Source: Ectocarpus siliculosus
Taxonomy: Eukaryota; Sar; Phaeophyceae; Ectocarpales; Ectocarpaceae
Length of the DNA: 64,000 bases
NCBI GenBank assembly: GCA_000310025.1
Contig: FN649728.1
Location: 1,125,028 to 1,189,027 of the forward strand
Direction: 5' to 3'
The notes beneath the pieces are model-generated. The model made no database searches. It had not been told where the DNA came from and was given only the letters and a program-made list of their open reading frames with translations. A program made the translations under genes and the position numbers. Of this stretch, positions 1-10,256 are shown piece after piece (positions within the stretch are counted from its first letter, which is position 1; every line of letters begins with the position of its first letter).

Positions 1-1219
1 TTGGGAAACCGGTGTTTTCCCCAAGCCACCCCCCCCGCCCCTCCCTTTACCCCTACCCCTACCCCTACCCCTCCTTCTTCCGCCACGGTTGTGGGACTGA
101 AAGTTGCTGCGTTTAGTTTTCAGGGGTCCTGGCGGTGGCAGGGGCTCCAGACCCTCGAGCCCCTTTCCCTGTGAACCCACAAAGCAGCTTTCGGGGGTAA
201 ACAAAACTTCGGCAACTTGATGAAACACGCAGAAAGTGCCCCGCCCAGGGAGGAGGAGCGGGGTACATCCCCCCCCCCCCCGCCCCCCCCCGCTTTGAAG
301 GCGCTCGGGGTATACATTAACCCCCCGCATTGAAGACGGGGTACTACCCGTGGCATCCCGTGATTTCGAATTGATAGGGGGGAGATAAATCTTAGTAACT
401 ACTGTGCGTCATTCAAAGCCGGGAGCGACGGTGTCTTAAAGGTGTCTTATAAAAACCTCACTCGCGAAAACGGTTCTATTGCACTACTGCAAACCCTGGC
501 ATTGCCTTTGGTCGGCGCGGTTAACGCGGGGGTGTTCGTGCGCGAGACCGCGTTCACTGCGCAAAACAGAGTGCGAAGCTCCGTGAGGTTATCAGCGAAT
601 CGCACGAAGAGTGTCGGTGGATCCTGCAACATGAGACACAAACGCTCTTGCGTGGCGGAGGGGTGGGACCTCCGTTGCTTGGATACGTGTGTATGGGCGG
701 TAGTTTCGGTAGAAAAGCTGCCTCGTCGACTCGCCGGTTTGCCCCCTCCAACAACAAGCACGTCCGCGCCTATCCATGTAGTGTGTGCATACCACACCCT
801 TGTCTTCTGGACCACATGAACGTGGCGGAGCGGTTGAGAGCGGCACCATTTCACCCTTGCCAGTATTCTTATCGCAGCGTCAAGTGCAGCAGTCGTGTGC
901 TCCGTTTGCTTGGCGGGTAGAAGTACATGCCAGGCCGATTCGCTCGCACTCTGCGGGCACTCCCAGTATTCACCGAAAAAAAACAAAAGAACATTCTAGA
1001 TACCGGTGCCAAGAGATTCATCCGCCCGATACAGGCCGATACAAGGCTACCCGCCCAACAGAGGGAATCGCCTGCAGAGAGCTTTTGTTACTCGACCTCG
1101 ATTTGATGCCACAACACAACCTCGATCAAACACCGGGGCTTCTCCTAGTTGTACATCCCATGAAAAGTTGCCCACCAACCGTGTTGCAAATGTACAGTGG
1201 TCGACTCTCTCACGCCCAC
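1..1219. other. Left edge: G/C homopolymers and no confident gene
   Basis: I see no confident exon here. The mTERF gene on the minus strand should continue to its 3' end in or beyond this stretch, but no further mTERF-like peptide could be read after the exon ending at 1220. There are long C/G homopolymer runs (about 271-291) and a short hexamer array at 48-72. Around 405-640 there is weak similarity to repeat R1: the words caaagccggga and gaagc-ccgtgaggt occur in the same order as in the copy at 2873, but with an unrelated stretch between them. Long open frames on both strands here lack recognisable domains and look like chance in GC-rich sequence. Confidence 0.5.
48..72. repeat. Short TACCCC hexamer array
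   Basis: Four perfect head-to-tail copies of TACCCC (GGGGTA on the other strand). The unit resembles telomere-type repeats but is not the TTTAGGG type expected for plants and brown algae, and the array is very short. It may be a simple microsatellite. Confidence 0.7.
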
Positions 1220-2690
1220 CTTTCTGAATTCCTCTGCCCTGGGCACGAGCTGGGTATCCACGTCCTGGAACAGCAGCCGAGGGAATTTATACACTAGGTG
1301 GCCTATTCGGGAAGTGTCCTGAACGATAGAACAAGACCATGACATGAGAGGGCGCCCGCATACGGGGGTGCACTTACATGCCTTAGAGGTTAGACCATTG
1401 ACTGACCGGGGGGGCGAGCGGGGACGCGCAGAACGAACTTAGGGCATGCTGCTCGAGGTTTGTAGCTTGCACAACGGACGGTGCTGGTATGTGCTACACC
1501 AATGCGCGCATCCGGCCTTTGCGGGAAATAAGTTCTCCCGGAAACGAAACCGAATAACGCCTTCGTGGTAGAAAGAAGGTTTAGAACGTGCCCACGAGCC
1601 TTCCTCGCAACACTTCCGCCGAGACTTTAAAGCGCAACAGCCGTCGGAGGGAGTCACAGACTGCACATGCACCGTTGATGAATGGGAACGGGCTCAGCTT
1701 GGTGCGCACCCGAGACACTGACATGGGACAGGAAAGTGGCGTGGCAGAGAAACGAGGGTAGCACTTGCCGTCATACTTTCGACCCATCGCGAGATAGACC
1801 CCCCGCATGCCTACTACAGTCGGGGCCCCTCTGTGGGTTCCAGTCACGGGCATGGCGCGGTTGAACCTCTATTGGCACAGAAAGAATGGTCAAGTCAAAA
1901 GCATTCTGAATAGGGCGGGTGCCCGCCGTTGGGCGGCGGGTGAACCGATCCCTGGCACATGCCCGTCCTAAATGATGCCCCCCGACAGCGGTAGGTTCGA
2001 CTGCTCTCTCCCACTAGCCCATTTACAGTACTTGCCTCAACGAACAGCTCCCTCTCGAAGAATTGCCTCAGCGGAGCGAGGTTGGCCTCTGCCTCGAGGC
2101 AGCAAGTTCGAGGATGCTGGCTCAGGAGAACCGCGATCCCGCTCCTAGGGATCTCCAACACCTTTCGAAAGTATTCCAGAGCGGGGGGAGGGGGGGGGGA
2201 TCGGTCCGCATGCTGAACAGTTTACATCGGGGGGTGTTGGGTGATCATCAAATTGCCTGATATTTTCGGCCATTCGCATGCTCAGCAAGCAAAGACTTGC
2301 CAATCCGGAGGGGTTGAAGATGAGGGCCGGGAACAGCAGTGGGGCGGCCAGAGTGAAGGGGTTCGCTCCGCCAACTCACGCAGTTCTGGTACACCTGATG
2401 GTTTTAGTTTTCCGCCACGAAAGAGGTTCAACATGCAACGGTCTCCTGTTTCTTGTTCTCACCGACGCAAGGGCTAAAAGTTGACACAGTTCCCCAACAT
2501 TTCCTTCGACCCAAAAGCTTGAAGTTGCAACTCCGTCCCCCTTTTCTGTATTCTCTTTGACGAAAGCGCTTGAAGATGCAACACCACCCCCTGTTTTCTC
2601 GCTCTACCAGACGAAAATAAGTTCAAAGTATCAGACCCCACCCGTATGCAAGCAATCCTGGTCCCTTCACCCCCCCCCCGCGCGCCGCTC

Positions 2691-2723
<33 letters not shown>

Positions 2724-5700
2724 CTTCCAGAAGTACCTGACGACCGCCTTCAGGCGCTTCGGTCGTACTTCGAGAACCTGGGGGAACTCCCTGACCATGC
2801 CGCTAACCGTCAAGGGCTGGAGGCCGACCTCCGTCCTTAGAGGAGACGACGACGTCGGGCGGTAAAACGGGGGCATCAGGTGGGGGTGCGGAAGAAAGGA
2901 CGTGTGAAAAAAAGGCGTGTGAGGGGATTCGAGTCCGGGCTAATATTGGACAACCACCACAACAGAGAGGGGGGGGGGGGGGGTACTCATAGTCGTGCAT
3001 GCCGTAGTCGTTTGACCATTGACCTCGCATCCCTACAAAGCCGGGACGGAGCACGCCGGGTTCTCACCGGACCAGGCTCTCACATCACCAAGCGCGAAGC
3101 GCCGTGAGGTATTCGGCGAGTCGCATGAAGGGTGAGCTGCATCCTGCTAAGGGTGTTCGGCATCTTGTGCTTACTTCCTTGCGTACGGATGACAGCTACG
3201 TATGACTTAATTTATTTTCTGGTGCTTTCACTTCCAGAGACAGTTATAAGCACTGTGTAACTGCCTCGAGGAAGCTTGACCATTTTAACACAACGTGGTG
3301 CGATCATCCCCCGTTGCGCGGAGTGAGGGTTCTCGACCCCGCACAACATGATCTACTCGACCACCATTATGGTTACCGCAAAAAAAAAAAACGAGGTAAA
3401 AAAAAAAAAACGGTAACCTGGTTGCCGAGTTCACGAAGTGAATTGGCTTGTTTTACAACGTCGTTGCCAAGCGACGAAAACCCAATCCCGATGGCAAACA
3501 CCGAGTGGGGGGGCTTGTTTTACAACGTCGTTGCCAAGCGACGAAAACCCAAACCCCGATGGCAAACACCGGGGGGGGCGGCATCAGGTGGGGGTGCGGA
3601 AGAAAGGACGTGTGAAAAAAAGGCGTGTGAGGGGATTCGAGTCCGGGCTAATATTGGACAACCACCACAACAGAGAGGGGGGGGGGGGGTACTCATAGTC
3701 GTGCATGCCGTAATCCTTGGACCATTAACAGAGAGGGGGGGGGGGGGGGATGCGAAGGATGATCAGGATGTTGGTGCCTTGATGAACGTCTGTATTTCTT
3801 CTAAGCGTACAGTGTCGAAAATATTGGACTGCCTTCCACATGCGTCAAGGGGGGGTGCCGACGAAAGGGGGTACGGTAGATCGCGCGGGTGGGGAGAGGA
3901 TCACGGCAGTACCGGGACGAAATGATGTTTTCCTTTGCGTTATTTAAGACAATCAAAAGGAGGAGAGTACGTCCATGAAGCATCCAACAAAGTCAAAATC
4001 AGCATAGCATCGCACCCAAAAGACAAAAGACAAAAGTGATCCCATCTTAGAGGGCTGGTTGTTCTGCACTGGAGTCGCTGTTTACCTGAGATAGTCGATG
4101 ACCTCTATGACGTCGTTCTCCATCTTTATGGACAGGAGGTTGGGGTACTCCGCCAGCATCGCGGCCACGTCTTCGTTTGTCCACGCTAGCGATTCGCGGT
4201 AGTACGACACCTGATCATCATCACCATCGTCATTGTTATCATACTGCCATATCATCATCACCATCCCGATCAACCACGAGGCAGAGGGGCGGTTCGGGCA
4301 CTACGGCAGCGTCTAAACTAAAACAGTCAGTCCCACCCCCTATCCTAGAGTCGCCCCCTTCCGCGTGTGCACACCGCACCTTCATCCGCAGGTTGTCCCA
4401 GGTGTGGTACATGAGCATGGGCGGACAGCCTGCAAGCGCGGATGCCAGCTGACCCTTCCCGCTTAACCCAAGCTCAGACCGGAGGTAACCAGCAACGTCC
4501 TTGGCGTCAGAGACGTCCATTCCGACCAGAGACGGTGTCGTCGTTAGCATCTCACGCACCTAGCGGGGAACAAAAAAAATAACAACAAAAAGTAACGGAA
4601 AAAATGTCACAACGGACCGACGACACGCCCAGACGACGGGTCCGAAAAAAAGGAAGCCAAAATTCTCCGACTACGGCAGCAGATACACCGTTGACAGAAT
4701 TTCTGTGTACCCGACAAAAGTCGATCGTTTTCGTGCCACACGCTAAATAAACAAGTGGACGAAAGGGTACGTCCGCCAACATAAACAAACACAACGTCCC
4801 GGGTGTTTGTTGCTGGTGCCTGCAGCATCGTAATCTGCGAAAGGAGCCAAAGCGCAATTGTCAGCATATTGGTCAGGACACACTGGGTGGGTGTACACGG
4901 CGAAAGGGAGGCTAGCCGCTACAGCCCCGCGCTTCGAAAAAAATTCCCTTGGCGCAGCCAAAAAAAACAAAAAAAAACACTAACGCGACGTCGCGCCCCC
5001 CGAGCGAGCACCAACATCAGCACCAACATCCCCCAAAGACTGTTCCAAATTCGAGCTATCTGCGGGGCCCCGTGCCTGCTTGCGGTCGAGCCCGACGCCC
5101 CCCCCCTCCCCTTCCTCCCCGAGAAGCAGGTCCAGCAGGTCCGGCAGCGTCTCCTCCACGAAGTAAACGTCTAGAAATTTCTTTCCGGTCTTGGAGCCCC
5201 CGGACGCAGGCTCGCGCCGGTACCACAACTCTCCTCGGAGGGGGGGGTACTTGGACCGAAGGTGGGCGATACCCTCCTGTGGGGTGGTGGAGAGGGGGTT
5301 ACGCGTGCGCACGGGGAGGGTGTACTCGTGTAAACGCATGCCGTAGTTGTTAGACCGTTGACTACGCGTCCCCGATAGGACGGAGGGGGTCAATCGTTGT
5401 CTGTTCGTACATACGAATACCGTGGGTTGCGTGAGATAGCACACCCCCTGGACCAATTTTCAAATCTCGATTTCTGTGCAGCACAAAGGCTGACTGTGCT
5501 GAAAGAGGTGGTGCTCGGACCTTCACGCCGAGAGCTTTCCAAGAACTTATATTTTGACGTTGACCTCTTCCTCGTTGTGGAGCGATTGGGCCTTGAAAAT
5601 TGATTCCGGGGGTGTGGTATCTTATGCAGCCAACGGCAATGTAGCGCTTTCGGTAAGATCGTTGACCTAACCTTGACATGGTCGATGAAGGGATTGTTGG

Positions 5701-8184
5701 GGGGATACTCTGCCCAAAGCTATTGTAAGCGATGCCCCCTTTCAGATGAAATTACAGTTGGGATGGTTGGGGGGTGAGGTGCAGTTGCGAGCTTCTTTGA
5801 GAAAGAGGGTGCCTGCGGTCTCACTCGTACATTTAAGCTACGGTCAACTCTACTACCCTTAAACTGCGGCACTCCGAGTGCTAGGAGGAGACCAGCGGAC
5901 TTGTCTATTATAGAACCTCACAGCAACAATGAAACACTCACTCGCACAGGGGCCAAAAGCGGACTCCCCACGATTTTTGAGCACGCCTCCGCGCAATGGA
6001 AAGTCTCTTGAAAACAAAGACAAAACATGTTGTTGTTGTTGTCTTCACATTTAAAACCGTTCCGATCTCTCTCTGCCCAGTACCTTCATATGTCCGTACT
6101 GATCCAACACTTGACATGGGTGACATTTACTTCGACACGCACACACGAACCTCGTCGAAGCCAAGCCGTTCCTCCAAGATCTGACACGCCTCCTCGCCAT
6201 CGGAAACCTCGATCTCGTTGTACACCCCGGCCCCACCGCCGTCGTCCTCCTCGAAGTCGATTTCGGCGCCGTCTCCTCGCAAGATTCCGGCAGCGATCAG
6301 CCTCTGCTCTACCTGAGACCGTGGGGCGGTGCATGTCGGACAGACACAAGCGGACAGACTCAAGGAAAAATACGCTAGTACGAGGTGCTTGTCTTTGTGT
6401 GTGTGTTCGTCCAATCTGTTCTGGCGCCAGCTCACACACCTTCCGGTGATACGCGGGAGATTATTGTTTTTATAATGCCCGCGCCTTTTCCTCCTCCCGC
6501 GGAGCTTACCTTGGTTTGTTTTGGGGAAATGTTGAGAACGGACGAAGAACACGCTTAAAGGCAGCGTGATACGGGACCGCATCCTGCGTGGTTTGAGGAG
6601 GAGCCCAAGATGGACCTGGCTAACACCTATACCTATACCAAAGGATTTTCCGGCCGTGATGGCCGTGTACCGTGCGTGCTATTGGTCGGTGCAGGCAAGC
6701 CTAAACATGAAGAATAAACGCCCAATGGGAGCCGTCTCTTGGCGACGTATTCCCGCGAGCACGGAAAATGTCCGCGTTAACGAGGGGTCGGGGTCCGGAC
6801 CCAATTGACAGCTGCATAGACAAAGCTACGCCGAGAAGTGACAACAAGGACTCTGCACGGAGCAACAGAGAGGGTTTGGCCTTCTACTACAGTCGAGCCA
6901 TTTTTGTCACAGTTTTCGTTTCTTCTGCCACGCCTGAAAGTAGCACGAAGAAAAACTCGGGGCAATTTTTTTTTGTCATCGGTACTTGAACCATGCTGCA
7001 ACCCTGGCAAAATGTTTTACTCCCAACAAGTTGTCTTTGTTGTTCGGTGCATTGTTGTTTGTTTTCAGTACACGTGTCGGAATAAACGACTGTTTTACAT
7101 CGGGGCTTACGACAAGCGACAGGAGAATGTGCAGCCGACCAAGAGAACTATCCTGACATCGTCGAAACAATCAAAATCAACCACAAATAGCAGCAGCAGC
7201 AACACCCTCCCCAAATACCTCGTCTGCCGAAAGTCCCTCCAAGCTTCCAACACCGTCGCCGCCTCCGCCACCCTTACCCTTCGCCGCACCCCCCGGACCA
7301 CTCTCCCTCACCACCTTCTCCACAGGCCGATCGCCACCGTCACTTTCTCCGTCACCACTACCATCGTCATCAACAGCCGCGATGGCAGCAGCAGCAGCAG
7401 CAGCAGCAGCGGGATCCGCACTTCCGTAACCATCGACATCGGAACTAACCTCGTCCTCGACAAACCCGCTGGCGTCTGCGGTATGCCAATTCTCTTCCTC
7501 CTCCTCCTCCACCACCACCTCCTCCTCCTCCTGGTCGAAGGCAACGTCCGCTTGCAAGAAATCCGAAATCTCGAGTGGCTCCGGGGTATCTGCGTCCTGG
7601 GCGCTGTCGCCCTCTATCGAGCCCCCCGGCACGTCCCTGTGGGCTCGCAGGCCTTTTTCTTCCTCCTGAAACAGCGAGGGGGTTACAAACCACACGGTCC
7701 GAAGGATTCGGTTGTTGGGTTGTAAGCAACCAGGCTATACTTTGGACGTCGCGCCGTGTCCCGTGTGTAGATAGCTTGCTGCATTTGTGTTGGCGTTGTG
7801 GGTCCGAGAGCAAAGAACAAACTTTTGGAGTGGGGTACGCAACTTTTGGGGTGGGGTACACGAGTCACATTTTGGCGTGGGGACTCCGAATCATGGCAAG
7901 GCGCACGCGCAGCAATAGCACCTTGGACCTCTTACCTCCCGCTAGACAACCCAGCAAGGAAAGAGTAAGCCCGCGAAGAATGACCCCCCCCCCCTTCTCC
8001 CACCACCCTCACCCACCTTCACCGTGAAACGTCCGCCAGTCGTAATGTCTGCGTCTTCCGACGCGGCGGACAGTCGAGAAGGCGATGTTGCTGTTCCCCT
8101 GGCCTCCGACCGCCGGAGCAACTTGCTGGGAGAACGCCAGGCGACCTGCTGCTGCGTGAAATATACCGTGCATTTCGCCATCAT
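1220..8184 (-). CDS. mTERF-family protein, multi-exon, 3' end not found
   Basis: mTERF proteins are alpha-helical nucleic-acid-binding proteins that regulate mitochondrial or plastid transcription and RNA processing. Exons read on the minus strand: 8184-8023 (start, Arg/Ser-rich, few acids, transit-peptide-like), 7665-7219 (very acidic, poly-Glu and poly-Ala), 6312-6151, one starting at 5189 and ending near 5016-5028, 4559-4380, 4210-4086, 2835-2724, 2161-2027, 1318-1220. All joins except the end of the fourth exon keep frame at GT-AG sites. mTERF repeats are clear in the last five exons, for example VREMLTTTPSLVGMD, VAAMLAEYPNLLSIK, SGMVREFPQVLEVRPKRL, IAVLLSQHPRTCCLE and IGHLVYKFPRLLFQD. 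Two of them run smoothly across splice sites, which supports the model. The frame MHGIFHAAAG, offset in exon 1, is an alternative start, but its phase does not fit exon 2. The C-terminus probably lies outside the window. Family assignment is strong; the organelle target is inferred. Confidence 0.8.
1365..1412. repeat. Possible short R1 fragment
   Basis: The stretch reading gcac-ttacatgcc-tag-gttagaccattgactg matches the R1 core seen at about 2993-3020 (gcatgccgtagtcgtttgaccattgacc). It is only about 45 bp and diverged, so it may be coincidence or a decayed fragment. Confidence 0.35.
2691..2723. repeat. (CA)n microsatellite abutting a splice donor
   Basis: About 16 CA units. On the minus strand this is (TG)n starting directly at the donor of the mTERF exon that ends at 2724, so the donor GT is the first unit of the array. 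Confidence 0.9.
2873..3580. repeat. Dispersed repeat R1, longest copy (708 bp)
   Basis: The unit runs from gcatcaggtggggg to the G-run at 3580. The next base starts a second copy, so copies lie head to tail. Its middle and right part (about 2985-3540) is clearly related to 56376-56880, with shared blocks such as catccctacaaagccggga, tcacatcaccaagcgcgaag and tactcgaccaccat in the same order. The right end contains a 67-bp tandem duplication. No coding frame makes sense. It lies inside the 1.25-kb mTERF intron between the exons at 4086 and 2835. The repeat name is mine; the family is not one I recognise. Confidence 0.85.
3445..3580. repeat. 67-bp tandem duplication inside R1
   Basis: Two nearly identical 67-bp units at 3445-3511 and 3512-3580, each starting ggcttgttttacaacgtcg and ending in a G-run. 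The corresponding part of the R1 copy at 56780-56880 has a single, more diverged unit. Confidence 0.9.
3581..3730. repeat. R1 second copy, truncated
   Basis: The first 120 or so bases repeat 2873-3003 almost base for base, apart from the length of the G-run, then similarity fades after gcatgccgta. It follows the previous copy without a gap. Confidence 0.9.
3731..4085. other. mTERF intron remainder
   Basis: It carries another G-run (3733-3749) following acagagagg, probably one more fragment of R1, and otherwise no recognisable feature. Confidence 0.5.
5283..5392. repeat. R1 partial copy in an mTERF intron
   Basis: The segment tactcgtgtaaacgcatgcc followed by gtagttgttagaccgttgac and cgcgtccccgataggacgg aligns with the R1 core at 2985-3055 and 56395-56465. 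Only about 100 bp are left, and the copy is more diverged than the copies at 2873 and 3581. Confidence 0.65.
5420..5636. mobile_element. MITE-like element with about 50-bp terminal inverted repeats
   Basis: The left arm ccgtgggttgcgtgagatag followed by cacaccccctgg is the imperfect inverse of the right end ctgcataagata/ccacaccccc read on the other strand. The arms continue to ATTTTCAA on each side. The total is 217 bp with no coding capacity, which fits a non-autonomous DNA transposon. It is the same family as the copy at 61635-61849 (215 bp). A TA precedes the left end, but no intact TA follows the right end. It sits in the mTERF intron between the exons ending at 6151 and starting at 5189. 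Confidence 0.75.
7384..7410. repeat. (CAG)n trinucleotide run inside an mTERF exon
   Basis: About nine CAG/GCA units. Read on the minus strand in frame they encode the poly-alanine run in the acidic second exon of the mTERF gene. The nearby CTC-rich stretch (about 7495-7535) encodes its poly-glutamate run. Confidence 0.85.
7820..7861. repeat. 21-bp tandem pair
   Basis: Two units of aacttttgg(a/g)gtggggtac(g/a)c at 7820-7840 and 7841-7861, in the first mTERF intron. No function is evident. Confidence 0.8.
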
Positions 8185-10256
8185 GAAGAAAATTATGTAG
8201 GCGCAAGGCGAGAAAGGTGTGAGTGGGATCAAGAGGAATAGCAGGAGGGTGGGCCATCGGCGGCACACGTTTCGGATCGATACAACTTCCTGCGGCTGCT
8301 GTTGCTGTTACTGTACCGCGGCTCCGTGAAATACCACGGGGCCAAATCGAAAGGAGACGTAGCCAGAAACGGGTATACCCGGGTGGACTATCACCATTTC
8401 AGGGTACACTTGGAAATCAACACGACACCAATCTCCGACAGCATCCGCCGTAGATCGCGGCGAAACTAATAAACCGCTGTCTGTGTCCTGCGCCTCGGAA
8501 GCATGATGCACGAGACAGGTCGTACCCGTTTTTCTCTCTCTCTGTGCCTTTCTCTCTCTCTGTGCTTTTACTGATCAGCACCACACCGAACGAACTCGCG
8601 CGTCAAGCGAGTCCGACCCTCCGTCGAGAGGGGCCGGTATCCTATGGAGGCGGTGCCCGTCAACGAGCGAGCGTTGTTGGTGGTTTGGTTGTGGGTATGT
8701 ATGTGTTGTACACGGTTTTTTCTGCGGGTTTTGAGCTAGAGCGTCAGGCGCCGGGATAATATGACCATTTCTGGGTACACAATCGACCTCTTCCGGGTAC
8801 ACCAGTAACCAATATCGGTCACACCAGAGGGTCCTAATGCCAGCGGAAGTTGTACCCGATGGAGGTTTCTTCAGAAATGGGTACGATGGTTTTTCGGTCA
8901 ATCAGCTGACAGCCTGGGGTTGTAAGCGTGTTGATTTCTAAGGGTACCCTAAAGTGGTGATAAAGTACCCGGGTTACCCGATTCTGGTTATTGGTCATTA
9001 GAAAGAGGTGTCCAGGGGAGTCATATGCACGTAGGATAATACTTTAGTAAAACAATCACTGGCGCTCTTTCTGTCTTGCATTGTTTTTTTTAGGAAGGAG
9101 CGGTGCATTCATGTGGGCCGGAATGGTATTAGTACCTCGCACGGCCAGGTGTAACAAAGAGCAGCGTTGCTGTAGCACCGAGTAGGTGCTTCAGAGTTCA
9201 AGCATTTCTTTCGTAGGAAGGGTTTGGACGTTCCGCATTCTTGCGTTGTTGCCCGACAGCAGTAGTGTAGCGCCAACGCATGATACACAATATCACGACA
9301 TCTATAGAAGAGCACGCGTGTGGGAACAAGGCAACAGGCTCTCAGCTTGTCCGATTCCTCTGCCTAGATGGCTGAGGGTACAGTAGATCATGGTATTGGT
9401 ACTCGAGCCGGCGGTCATGTTTGTTGTGAGAGCACTGCCATAACATGTGCATGCCTGAGTGTCAGGGAGATGGCATAGACTGGTCTATGAGCAGGGTACA
9501 CCCGCAGGCTCAGCGGCAGCAGCAAGACCCCGATCAGTTTCTCAACCTGCAGGCCTCACACTACTGGTGCCCATTCTGCCTGCTGCTTCAACTCTTGCGC
9601 GTCGCTGTCTCTCACACCGCACCGACTCTGGTCTCACCTGTCGGCTACAGGCACACCGACCGTCTCGTGATACACCAGTTACCCATGGCAATGGCGCTCT
9701 CCCTAACTTCAATGAGTATCCAACCCGATAGCTCGCCACCAACAGGGTCGCCACAGTCGCCCTCATAGGCCGAGCGATGACGGCCGCGCGACGCAAGCAG
9801 GGCTTAGCCTTTGTAGACTTCAAATGAGGTGGGCTTGGGCTTGGGCACAGGGTTTCCACACCGCACAAGGTTCAAACGGCGTTCTGAGGTTCTGAACTCT
9901 GACCTTGTTTTCCAATTGCCATGCCGGCATGCAGTGTAGGAAGGTCTCGCTGCCATGTATCTACTTCAGGCAACATGGTGCGGATGCTATTCTTACGTGG
10001 AACATCAGGGGGGTAATTCCGTGACAAAGGAGTACCGGAGTCTAGCTCGTGCTTCTGTAATTGACGGTAATTGAGCAGGTTTTCCTTCAAGAATGTAGTT
10101 TTGCCGCTGTACCGTTTCGGCAACACGATCGCCCCTTGCTGTACTCCATTTCACCGCATCCGTTGGTCTGCGTAACTAAGCGCTCTCCGACGTAGCTAGC
10201 CAGAACAATCACAAACTCGCGATGGGGTCACCGCGATCAAGGACGACGTGCCACCA
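8185..10256. other. Intergenic region between divergent genes
   Basis: It separates the start of the mTERF gene (minus) from the start of the EF-hand gene (plus), so it should carry both promoters, but no core promoter motif could be assigned. There is a short TCTC-rich duplicated motif at about 8530-8568 and several scattered short words of the type gggtac(a/c). Open frames near 9445-9868 on both strands have no recognisable domain. Confidence 0.5.

Noticed and set aside
447-986. 179-residue open frame on the minus strand
   Set aside because: No domain, no mTERF pattern, Ser/Thr/Cys-rich composition as expected for chance frames in GC-rich DNA; it does not join in phase to the last mTERF exon.
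8045-8200. Plus-strand frame MSASSDAADSREG...
   Set aside because: It lies opposite the first mTERF exon, which has phase support and a targeting-like composition.
8380-8960. Scattered gggtac(a/c) words as a possible repeat array
   Set aside because: Spacing is irregular and orientation mixed; no unit can be defined.
9445-9868. Open frames of about 107 residues on both strands
   Set aside because: Overlapping frames on opposite strands with no domain and no splice context.
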